Positions 52,441 to 63,900 of a stretch of DNA of 64,000 nucleotides are shown in pieces. The translations under genes and the position numbers were made by a program. The DNA comes from Haliclystus octoradiatus (Eukaryota; Cnidaria; Staurozoa; Stauromedusae; Haliclystidae): positions 21,089,223-21,153,222 of the forward strand of contig OU744446.1 in the NCBI GenBank assembly GCA_916610825.1, given 5' to 3'. Position 1 is the stretch's first letter; every line of letters begins with the position of its first letter. Below the pieces are notes generated by a model that saw only the letters and a list, made by a program, of their open reading frames with translations, did no database searches and was not told the origin of the DNA.

Positions 52441-53165
52441 AACTGTTTTTGTCAAATTCGAATTCCCCAGGGAATTAAGCATTGTTTTTAATTATTATGA
52501 ACTTTATTTGTCAAATTTGAATTCCCATGGGAAATAGAAATTTCTCTTTGTAAGTTTGAACTGTATTTGTCAAATTTGAATACTCATGGGAATTAGGCTT
52601 TGATTTAGTCATTTTGAACTGGTTTTGTGAAATTCGAATTCCCTTGGGAATTAAGCATTGTTTTTGTCATTTTGAGCTGATTTTGTAAAATTCGAATTCC
52701 CTTGGGAATTAAGCATTGTTTTAAGTCATTTTGAGCTGTTTTTGTAAAATTCGAATTCCTTTGGGAATTAAGCATTGTTTTAGGTCATTTTGAGCTGTTT
52801 TTGTCAAATTTGAATTCCCTTGGGAATTAAGCATTGTTTAAGGTCATTTTGAGCTGTTTTTGAAAAGTTCGAACTCCCTTGTGAATTAAGCATTGTTTTG
52901 GGTCATTCTGAGCTGTTTTTGTCAAATTTGAATTCCCGAGGGAATTAAGCATTGTTTTTGGTCATTTTGAACTGTTTTTGTCAAATTCGAATTCCCGAGG
53001 GAGTTAAGCATTGTTTTTAATTATTATGAACTTTATTTGTCAAATTTGAATTCCCATGGAAAATAGAAATTTCTCTTTGTAATTTTGAACTGTATTTGTA
53101 AAATTTGAATTTTCATGGGAATTAGGCTTTGATTTAGTCATTTTGAACTGGTTTTGTGAAATTCG

Positions 53166-54874
53166 AATTCCCTTGGGAATTAAGCATTGTTTTTGTCATT
53201 TTGAGCTGATTTTGTAAAATTCGAATTCCCTTGGGAATTAAGCATTGTTTTAAGTCATTTTGAGCTGTTTTTGTAAAATTCGAATTCCTTTGAGAATTAA
53301 GCATTGTTTTAGGTCATTTTGAGCTGTTTTTGAAAAATTCGAATTCCCTTGGGAATTAAGCATTGTTTTAGGTCATTCTGAGCTGTTTTTGTGAAATTCG
53401 AATTCCCTTGGGAATTAAGCATTGTTTTAGGTCATTTTGAGCTGTTTTTGAAAAATTCGAATTCCCTTGGGAATTAAGCATTGTTTTAGGTCACTTTGAG
53501 CTGTTTTTGTAAAATTCGAATTCCCTTGGGAATCAAGCATTGTTTTAGGTCACTTTGAGCTGTTTTTGAAAAATTCGAATTCCCTTGGGAATTAAGCATT
53601 GTTATAGGTCACTTTGAGCTGATTTTGTAAAATTCGAATTCCCTTGAGAATTAAGCATTGTTTTAAGTCATTTTGAGCTGTTTTTGAAAAATTCAAATTC
53701 CTTTGGGAATTAAGCATTGTTTTATGTCATTTTGAGCTGTTTTTGAAAAATTCGAATTCCCTTGGGAATTAAGCATTGTTTTAGGTCATTTTGAGCTGTT
53801 TTTGAAAAATTCGAATTCCCTTGGGAATTAAGCATTGTTTTAGGTCATTTTGAGCTGTTTTTGTAAAATTCGAATTCCCTTGGGAATTAAGCATTGTTTT
53901 TGTCATTTTGAGCTGATTTTGTGAAATTCGAATTCCCTTGGGAATTAAACATTGTTTTAAGTCATTTTGAGCTGTTTTTGTAAAATTCGAATTCCCTTGG
54001 GAATTAAGCATTGTTTTAGGTCATTTTGAGCTGTTTTTGAAAAATTCGAATTCCCTTGGGAATTAAGCATTGTTTAAGGTCATTTTGAGCTGTTTTTGAA
54101 AAGTTCTAATTCCCTTGTGAATTAAGCATTGTTTTAGGTCATTTTGAGCTGTTTTTGTAAAATTCGAATTCCCTTGGGAATTAAGCATTGTTTTAGGTCA
54201 TTTTGAGCTGTTTTTGAAAAATTCGAATTCCCTTGGGAATTAAGCATTATTTTAGGTCATTTTGAGCTGGTTTTGAAAAATTCGAATTCCCTTGGGAATT
54301 AAGCATTGTTTTAGGTTATTTTGAGCTGGTTTTGAAAAATTCGAATTCCTTTGGGAATTAAGCATTGTTTTAGGTTATTTTGAGCTGTTTTTGAAAAATT
54401 CGAATTCCCTTGGGAATTAAGCATTGTTTTAGGTCATTTTGAGCTGTTTTTGTAAAATTCGAATTCCCTTGGGAATTAAGCATTGTTTTAGGTCATTTTG
54501 AGCTGTTTTTGAAAAATTCGAATTCCCTTGGGAATTAAGCATTGTTTTAGGTTATTTTGAGCTGGTTTTGAAAAATTCGAATTCCTTTGGGAATTAAGCA
54601 TTGTTTTAGGTTATTTTGAGCTGTTTTTGAAAAATTCGAATTCCCTTGGGAATTAAGCATTGTTTTAGGTCACTTTGAGCTGTTTTTGTAAAATTCGAAT
54701 TCCCTTGGGAATAAAGCATTGTTTTAGGTCACTTTGAGCTGTTTTTGTAAAATTCGAATTCCCTTGGGAATTAAGCATTGTTTTAGGTCATTTTGAGCTG
54801 CTTTTGTAAAATTCGAATTCCCTTGGGAACTGGGCATTGTTTTTGGTCATTTTGAGCTGTTTTTGAAAAATTCA
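53166..54874 (+). repeat. Type C block, 29 monomers
   Basis: 1,709 bp, fitting 29 monomers with two 58-bp units. Variants in its first half match 43.8-45.7 kb in order (for example the run ending near 53,781-54,011 matches 45,344-45,574), so it is a rearranged copy of the first block. The last monomer reads GGGAACTGGGC and leads back to A-type array. Confidence 0.88.
53401..53459 (+). repeat. Example of the 59-bp type C monomer
   Basis: Dyad AATTCCCTTGGGAATT, then AAGC, box 1 (TGTTTTAGGTCATTT), GAGCTG, and box 2 ending GAAAAATTCG. Its base count is 19 G+C of 59. Confidence 0.92.
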
Positions 54875-55685
54875 AATTCCCTTGGGAATTAGGCATTGTT
54901 TTTGGTCATTTCGTATTCCCATGAGAATAAGGCATTGTTTTTGGTTATTTTGGACTGTATTTGTCAAATTTGAATTCCCATGGGAATTATAGGTTCCCTT
55001 TGGTTTAGTCATTTTGAAATGTTTTTGTGAAATTCGAATGCCCAAAGGAATTAGGCATAGTTTTTGGTCATTTCGAATTCCCATAAGAATTGGGCATTGT
55101 TTTTTATCATTTTGGACTGTTTTTGTCAAATTTCAATTTCCCGAGGGAATTAAGCATTGTTTTTGGTTATTTTGAAGTGTATTTGTCAAATTCGAATTCC
55201 CATAGGAATTAGGCATTGTTTTTGGTCATTTCAAATTCCCATGGAAATTAGGCATTGTTCTTTGTCATTTTGGACTGTTTATGTCAAATTTGAATTCCCG
55301 AGGGAATTAAGCATTGTTTTTGGTCATTTTGAACTGTTTTTGTCAAATTCGAATTCCCGAGGGAATTAAGCATTGTTTTTAATTATTTTGAACTGTATTT
55401 ATCAAATTAGAATTCCCATGGGAATTAGGCATTGTTTTTTGTCATTTTGGACTGTTTTTGTCAAATTTGAATTCCCGAGGGAATTAAGCATTGTTTTAGG
55501 TCATTTTGAGCTGTTTTTGTAAAATTCGAATTCCCTTGGGAACTGGGCATTGTTTTTGGTCATTTTGAGCTGTTTTTGAAAAATTCAAATTCCCTTGGGA
55601 ATTAGGCATTGTTTTTGGTCATTTCGTATTCCCATGAGAATAAGGCATTGTTTTTGGTTATTTTGGACTGTATTTGTCAAATTTG

Positions 55686-55701
55686 AATTCCCATGGGAAT
55701 T
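55686..55701. promoter_or_regulatory. Example of the 16-bp dyad, match to COE/EBF consensus (putative)
   Basis: AATTCCCATGGGAATT is a perfect inverted repeat and contains ATTCCCNNGGGAAT, the palindromic consensus known for COE/EBF factors (EBF1 in vertebrates, Collier/Knot in flies). The same arms with centre GA or TT recur in type B and type C monomers throughout the array. Only the match is seen. Occupancy or regulatory activity is inference, and most satellites are in closed chromatin. Confidence 0.4.
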
Positions 55702-55749
55702 ATAGGTTCCCTTTGGTTTAGTCATTTTGAAATGTTTTTGTGAAATTCG
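55686..55749 (+). repeat. Example of the 64-bp monomer type
   Basis: Measured from AATTCCC to the following AATGCCC. After the dyad it reads ATAGGTTCCCTTTGGTTTAG instead of AGGCATTGTTTTTGG, then CATTTTGAAATG, TTTTTGTGAAATTCG. It is always followed by a monomer whose dyad begins AATGCCC (AATGCCCAAAGG or AATGCCCATGGG). The pair is a stable module seen in every higher-order copy. A sister form without the TATAGGTTCCC change (AGGCTTTGGTTTAG) is 58 bp. Confidence 0.88.
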
Positions 55750-57930
55750 AATGCCCAAAGGAATTAGGCATAGTTTTAGGTCATTTCGAATTCCCATAAG
55801 AATTGGGCATTGTTTTTTATTATTTTGGACTGTTTTTGTCAAATTTCAATTTCCCGAGGGAATTAAGCATTGTTTTTTGTTATTTTGAAGTGTATTTGTC
55901 AAATTCGAATTCCCATAGGAATTAGGCATTGTTTTTGGTCATTTCGAATTCCCATGGAAATTAGGCATTGTTCTTTGTCATTTTGGACTGCTTTTGTCAA
56001 ATTTGAATTCCCGAGGGAATTAAGCATTGTTTTTGGTCATTTTGAACTGTTTTTGTCAAATTCGAATTCCCGAGGGAATTAAGCATTGTTTTTAATTATT
56101 TTGAACTGTATTTATCAAATTAGAATTCCTATGGGAATTAGGCATTGTTTTTTGTCATTTTGGACTGTTTTTGTCAAATTTGAATTCCCGAGGGAATTAA
56201 GCATTGTTTTTGGTCATTTTGAACTGTTTTTGTCAAATTCGAATTCCAGAGGGAATTAAGCATTGTTTTTAATTATTATGAACTTTATTTGTCAAATTTG
56301 AATTCCCATGGGAAATAGAAATTTCTCTTTGTAATTTTGAACTGTATTTGTCAAATTTGAATACTCATGGGAATTATGCTTTGATTTAGTCATTTTGAAT
56401 TGGTTTTGTGAAATTCGAATTCCCATGGGAATCAGGCATTATTTTTGGTCATTTCGGAAAGTTTTTGTCAAGTTTGAAGTCCCGAGGGAATTAAGCATTG
56501 CTTTTAATTATTTTGAATTGTAATTGTCAAATTCGAATTCCCATTGGAATTAGGCATTGTTTTTGGTCATTTCTTATTCCCATTGGAATTAGGCATTGTT
56601 TTTGGTCATTTCGTATTCCCATGAGAATAAGGCATTGTTTTTGGTTATTTTGGACTGTATTTGTCAAATTTGAATTCCTATGGGAATTATAGGTTCCCTT
56701 TGGTTTAGTCATTTTGAAATGTTTTTGTGAAATTCGAATGCCCATGGGAGTTAGGCATAGTTTTTGGTCATTTCGAATTCCCATAAGAATTGGGCATTGT
56801 TTTTTATCATTTTGGACTGTTTTTGTCAAATTTCAATTTCCCGAGGGAATAAAGCATTGTTTTTGGTTATTTTGAAGTGTATTTTTCAAATTCGAATTCC
56901 CATTGGAATTAGGCATTGTTTTAAATAATTTCGAATTCCCATGGAAACTAGGCATTGTTTTTGGTTATTTTGGACTGTATTTGTCAAATTTGAATTCCCA
57001 TGGAAATTATAGGTTCCCTTTGGTTTAGTCATTTTGAAATGTTTTTGTGAAATTCGAATGCCCAAAGGAATTAGGCATAGTTTTTGGTCATTTCGAATTC
57101 CCATAAGAATTGGGCATTGTTTTTTATCAGTTTGGACTGTTTTTGTCAAATTTCAATTTCCCGAGGAAATTAAGCATTGTTTTTGGTTATTTTGAAGTGT
57201 ATTTGTCAAATTCGAATTCCCATAGGAATTAGGCATTGTTTTTGGTCATTTCGAATTCCCATGGAAATTAGGCATTGTTCTTTGTCATTTTGGACTGTTT
57301 CTGTCAAATTTGAATTCCCGAGGGAATTAAGCATTGTTTTTGGTCATTTTGAACTGTTTTTGTCAAATTCGAATTCCCGAGGGAATTAAGCATTGTTTTT
57401 AATTATTATGAACTTTATTTGTCAAATTTGAATTCCCATGGGAAATAGAAATTTCTCTTTGTAAGTTTGAACTGTATTTGTCAAATTTGAATACTCATGG
57501 GAATTAGGCTTTGATTTAGTTATTTTGAACTGGTTTTGTGAAATTCGAATTCCCTTGGGAATTAAGCATTGTTTTTGTCATTTTGAGCTGATTTTGTAAA
57601 ATTCGAATTCCCTTTGGAATTAAGCATTGTTTTAAGTCATTTTGAGCTGTTTTTGTAAAATTCGAATTCCTTTGGGAATTAAGCATTGTTTTAGGTCATT
57701 TTGAGCTGTTTTTGTCAAATTTGAATTCCCTTGGGAATTAAGCATTGTTTAAGGTCATTTTGAGCTGTTTTTGAAAAGTTCGAACTCCCTTGTGAATTAA
57801 GCATTGTTTTGGGTCATTCTGAGCTGTTTTTGTCAAATTTGAATTCCCGAGGGAATTAAGCATTGTTTTTGGTCATTTTGAACTGTTTTTGTCAAATTCG
57901 AATTCCCGAGGGAGTTAAGCATTGTTTTTA

Positions 57931-60900
57931 ATTATTATGAACTTTATTTGTCAAATTTGAATTCCCATGGAAAATAGAAATTTCTCTTTGTAATTTTGAA
58001 CTGTATTTGTCAAATTTGAATACTCATGGGAATTATGCTTTGATTTAGTCATTTTGAATTGGTTTTGTGAAATTCGAATTCCCATGGGAATCAGGCATTA
58101 TTTTTGGTCATTTCGGAAAGTTTTTGTCAAGTTTGAAGTCCCGAGGGAATTAAGCATTGCTTTTAATTATTTTGAATTGTAATTGTCAAATTCGAATTCC
58201 CATTGGAATTAGGCATTGTTTTTGGTCATTTCTTATTCCCATTGGAATTAGGCATTGTTTTTGGTCATTTCGTATTCCCATGAGAATAAGGCATTGTTTT
58301 TGGTTATTTTGGACTGTATTTGTCAAATTTGAATTCCTATGGGAATTATAGGTTCCCTTTGGTTTAGTCATTTTGAAATGTTTTTGTGAAATTCGAATGC
58401 CCATGGGAGTTAGGCATAGTTTTTGGTCATTTCGAATTCCCATAAGAATTGGGCATTGTTTTTTATCATTTTGGACTGTTTTTGTCAAATTTCAATTTCC
58501 CGAGGGAATAAAGCATTGTTTTTGGTTATTTTGAAGTGTATTTTTCAAATTCGAATTCCCATTGGAATTAGGCATTGTTTTAAATAATTTCGAATTCCCA
58601 TGGAAACTAGGCATTGTTTTTGGTTATTTTGGACTGTATTTGTCAAATTTGAATTCCCATGGAAATTATAGGTTCCCTTTGGTTTAGTCATTTTGAAATG
58701 TTTTTGTGAAATTCGAATGCCCAAAGGAATTAGGCATAGTTTTTGGTCATTTCGAATTCCCATAAGAATTGGGCATTGTTTTTTATCAGTTTGGACTGTT
58801 TTTGTCAAATTTCAATTTCCCGAGGAAATTAAGCATTGTTTTTGGTTATTTTGAAGTGTATTTGTCAAATTCGAATTCCCATAGGAATTAGGCATTGTTT
58901 TTGGTCATTTCGAATTCCCATGGAAATTAGGCATTGTTCTTTGTCATTTTGGACTGTTTCTGTCAAATTTGAATTCCCGAGGGAATTAAGCATTGTTTTT
59001 GGTCATTTTGAACTGTTTTTGTCAAATTCGAATTCCCCAGGGAATTAAGCATTGTTTTTAATTATTATGAACTTTATTTGTCAAATTTGAATTCCCATGG
59101 GAAATAGAAATTTCTCTTTGTAAGTTTGAACTGTATTTGTCAAATTTGAATACTCATGGGAATTAGGCTTTGATTTAGTCATTTTGAACTGGTTTTGTGA
59201 AATTCGAATTCCCTTGGGAATTAAGCATTGTTTTTGTCATTTTGAGCTGATTTTGTAAAATTCGAATTCCCTTGGGAATTAAGCATTGTTTTAAGTCATT
59301 TTGAGCTGTTTTTGTAAAATTCGAATTCCTTTGGGAATTAAGCATTATTTTAGGTCATTTTGAGCTGTTTTTGTCAAATTTGAATTCCCTTGGGAATTAA
59401 GCATTGTTTAAGGTCATTTTGAGCTGTTTTTGAAAAGTTCGAACTCCCTTGTGAATTAAGCATTGTTTTGGGTCATTCTGAGCTGTTTTTGTCAAATTTG
59501 AATTCCCGAGGGAATTAAGCATTGTTTTTGGTCATTTTGAACTGTTTTTGTCAAATTCGAATTCCCGAGGGAGTTAAGCATTGTTTTTAATTATTATGAA
59601 CTTTATTTGTCAAATTTAAATTCCCATGGGAAATAGAAATTTCTCTTTGTAATTTTGAACTGTATTTGTAAAATTTGAATTTTCATGGGAATTAGGCTTT
59701 GATTTAGTCATTTTGAACTGGTTTTGTGAAATTCGAATTCCCTTGGGAATTAAGCATTGTTTTTGTCATTTTGAGCTGATTTTGTAAAATTCGAATTCCC
59801 TTGGGAATTAAGCATTGTTTTAAGTCATTTTGAGCTGTTTTTGTAAAATTCGAATTCCCTTGGGAATTAAGCATTGTTTTAGGTCATTTTGAGCTGTTTT
59901 TGAAAAATTCGAATTCCCTTGGGAATTAAGCATTGTTTTAGGTCATTCTGAGCTGTTTTTGTGAAATTCGAATTCCCTTGGGAATTAAGCATTGTTTTAG
60001 GTCATTTTGAGCTGTTTTTGAAAAATTCGAATTCCCTTGGGAATTAAGCATTGTTTTAGGTCACTTTGAGCTGTTTTTGTAAAATTCGAATTCCCTTGGG
60101 AATCAAGCATTGTTTTAGGTCACTTTGAGCTGTTTTTGAAAAATTCGAATTCCCTTGGGAATTAAGCATTGTTATAGGTCACTTTGAGCTGATTTTGTAA
60201 AATTCGAATTCCCTTGAGAATTAAGCATTGTTTTAAGTCATTTTGAGCTGTTTTTGAAAAATTCAAATTCCTTTGGGAATTAAGCATTGTTTTATGTCAT
60301 TTTGAGCTGTTTTTGAAAAATTCGAATTCCCTTGGGAATTAAGCATTGTTTTAGGTCATTTTGAGCTGTTTTTGAAAAATTCGAATTCCCTTGGGAATTA
60401 AGCATTGTTTTAGGTCATTTTGAGCTGTTTTTGTAAAATTCGAATTCCCTTGGGAATTAAGCATTGTTTTTGTCATTTTGAGCTGATTTTGTGAAATTCG
60501 AATTCCCTTGGGAATTAAACATTGTTTTAAGTCATTTTGAGCTGTTTTTGTAAAATTCGAATTCCCTTGGGAATTAAGCATTGTTCTAGGTCATTTTGAG
60601 CTGTTTTTGAAAAATTCGAATTCCCTTGGGAATTAAGCATTGTTTAAGGTCATTTTGAGCTGTTTTTGAAAAGTTCTAATTCCCTTGTGAATTAAGCATT
60701 GTTTTAGGTCATTTTGAGCTGTTTTTGTAAAATTCGAATTCCCTTGGGAATTAAGCATTGTTTTAGGTCATTTTGAGCTGTTTTTGAAAAATTCGAATTC
60801 CCTTGGGAATTAAGCATTATTTTAGGTCATTTTGAGCTGGTTTTGAAAAATTCGAATTCCCTTGGGAATTAAGCATTGTTTTAGGTTATTTTGAGCTGGT

Positions 60901-63900
60901 TTTGAAAAATTCGAATTCCTTTGGGAATTAAGCATTGTTTTAGGTTATTTTGAGCTGTTTTTGAAAAATTCGAATTCCCTTGGGAATTAAGCATTGTTTT
61001 AGGTCATTTTGAGCTGTTTTTGTAAAATTCGAATTCCCTTGGGAATTAAGCATTATTTTAGGTCATTTTGAGCTGGTTTTGAAAAATTCGAATTCCCTTG
61101 GGAATTAAGCATTGTTTTAGGTTATTTTGAGCTGGTTTTGAAAAATTCGAATTCCTTTGGGAATTAAGCATTGTTTTAGGTTATTTTGAGCTGTTTTTGA
61201 AAAATTCGAATTCCCTTGGGAATTAAGCATTGTTTTAGGTCACTTTGAGCTGTTTTTGTAAAATTCGAATTCCCTTGGGAATAAAGCATTGTTTTAGGTC
61301 ACTTTGAGCTGTTTTTGTAAAATTCGAATTCCCTTGGGAATTAAGCATTGTTTTAGGTCATTTTGAGCTGCTTTTGTAAAATTCGAATTCCCTTGGGAAC
61401 TGGGCATTGTTTTTGGTCATTTTGAGCTGTTTTTGAAAAATTCAAATTCCCTTGGGAATTAGGCATTGTTTTTGGTCATTTCGTATTCCCATGAGAATAA
61501 GGCATTGTTTTTGGTTATTTTGGACTGTATTTGTCAAATTTGAATTCCCATGGGAATTATAGGTTCCCTTTGGTTTAGTCATTTTGAAATGTTTTTGTGA
61601 AATTCGAATGCCCAAAGGAATTAGGCATAGTTTTTGGTCATTTCGAATTCCCATAAGAATTGGGCATTGTTTTTTATCATTTTGGACTGTTTTTGTCAAA
61701 TTTCAATTTCCCGAGGGAATTAAGCATTGTTTTTGGTTATTTTGAAGTGTATTTGTCAAATTCGAATTCCCATAGGAATTAGGCATTGTTTTTGGTCATT
61801 TCAAATTCCCATGGAAATTAGGCATTGTTCTTTGTCATTTTGGACTGTTTATGTCAAATTTGAATTCCCGAGGGAATTAAGCATTGTTTTTGGTCATTTT
61901 GAACTGTTTTTGTCAAATTCGAATTCCCGAGGGAATTAAGCATTGTTTTTAATTATTTTGAACTGTATTTATCAAATTAGAATTCCCATGGGAATTAGGC
62001 ATTGTTTTTTGTCATTTTGGACTGTTTTTGTCAAATTTGAATTCCCGAGGGAATTAAGCATTGTTTTAGGTCATTTTGAGCTGTTTTTGTAAAATTCGAA
62101 TTCCCTTGGGAACTGGGCATTGTTTTTGGTCATTTTGAGCTGTTTTTGAAAAATTCAAATTCCCTTGGGAATTAGGCATTGTTTTTGGTCATTTCGTATT
62201 CCCATGAGAATAAGGCATTGTTTTTGGTTATTTTGGACTGTATTTGTCAAATTTGAATTCCCATGGGAATTATAGGTTCCCTTTGGTTTAGTCATTTTGA
62301 AATGTTTTTGTGAAATTCGAATGCCCAAAGGAATTAGGCATAGTTTTAGGTCATTTCGAATTCCCATAAGAATTGGGCATTGTTTTTTATTATTTTGGAC
62401 TGTTTTTGTCAAATTTCAATTTCCCGAGGGAATTAAGCATTGTTTTTTGTTATTTTGAAGTGTATTTGTCAAATTCGAATTCCCATAGGAATTAGGCATT
62501 GTTTTTGGTCATTTCGAATTCCCATGGAAATTAGGCATTGTTCTTTGTCATTTTGGACTGCTTTTGTCAAATTTGAATTCCCGAGGGAATTAAGCATTGT
62601 TTTTGGTCATTTTGAACTGTTTTTGTCAAATTCGAATTCCCGAGGGAATTAAGCATTGTTTTTAATTATTTTGAACTGTATTTATCAAATTAGAATTCCT
62701 ATGGGAATTAGGCATTGTTTTTTGTCATTTTGGACTGTTTTTGTCAAATTTGAATTCCCGAGGGAATTAAGCATTGTTTTTGGTCATTTTGAACTGTTTT
62801 TGTCAAATTCGAATTCCAGAGGGAATTAAGCATTGTTTTTAATTATTATGAACTTTATTTGTCAAATTTGAATTCCCATGGGAAATAGAAATTTCTCTTT
62901 GTAATTTTGAACTGTATTTGTCAAATTTGAATACTCATGGGAATTATGCTTTGATTTAGTCATTTTGAATTGGTTTTGTGAAATTCGAATTCCCATGGGA
63001 ATCAGGCATTATTTTTGGTCATTTCGGAAAGTTTTTGTCAAGTTTGAAGTCCCGAGGGAATTAAGCATTGCTTTTAATTATTTTGAATTGTAATTGTCAA
63101 ATTCGAATTCCCATTGGAATTAGGCATTGTTTTTGGTCATTTCTTATTCCCATTGGAATTAGGCATTGTTTTTGGTCATTTCGTATTCCCATGAGAATAA
63201 GGCATTGTTTTTGGTTATTTTGGACTGTATTTGTCAAATTTGAATTCCTATGGGAATTATAGGTTCCCTTTGGTTTAGTCATTTTGAAATGTTTTTGTGA
63301 AATTCGAATGCCCATGGGAGTTAGGCATAGTTTTTGGTCATTTCGAATTCCCATAAGAATTGGGCATTGTTTTTTATCATTTTGGACTGTTTTTGTCAAA
63401 TTTCAATTTCCCGAGGGAATAAAGCATTGTTTTTGGTTATTTTGAAGTGTATTTTTCAAATTCGAATTCCCATTGGAATTAGGCATTGTTTTAAATAATT
63501 TCGAATTCCCATGGAAACTAGGCATTGTTTTTGGTTATTTTGGACTGTATTTGTCAAATTTGAATTCCCATGGAAATTATAGGTTCCCTTTGGTTTAGTC
63601 ATTTTGAAATGTTTTTGTGAAATTCGAATGCCCAAAGGAATTAGGCATAGTTTTTGGTCATTTCGAATTCCCATAAGAATTGGGCATTGTTTTTTATCAG
63701 TTTGGACTGTTTTTGTCAAATTTCAATTTCCCGAGGAAATTAAGCATTGTTTTTGGTTATTTTGAAGTGTATTTGTCAAATTCGAATTCCCATAGGAATT
63801 AGGCATTGTTTTTGGTCATTTCGAATTCCCATGGAAATTAGGCATTGTTCTTTGTCATTTTGGACTGTTTCTGTCAAATTTGAATTCCCGAGGGAATTAA

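Larger units (their letters stand above)
51361..57930. repeat. 6,570-bp higher-order unit, copy 1
   Basis: Contents in order: A/B array with the TTATTATGAACTTTATTTG monomer; the 64-bp module twice; a five-monomer type C patch (52,637-52,930); A/B interruption; a 29-monomer type C block (53,166-54,874); then A/B array with two more 64-bp modules, and a second copy (56.27-57.9 kb) of the unit's own start, offset 4,911. The whole reappears from 57,931 at a constant offset of 6,570. Confidence 0.88.
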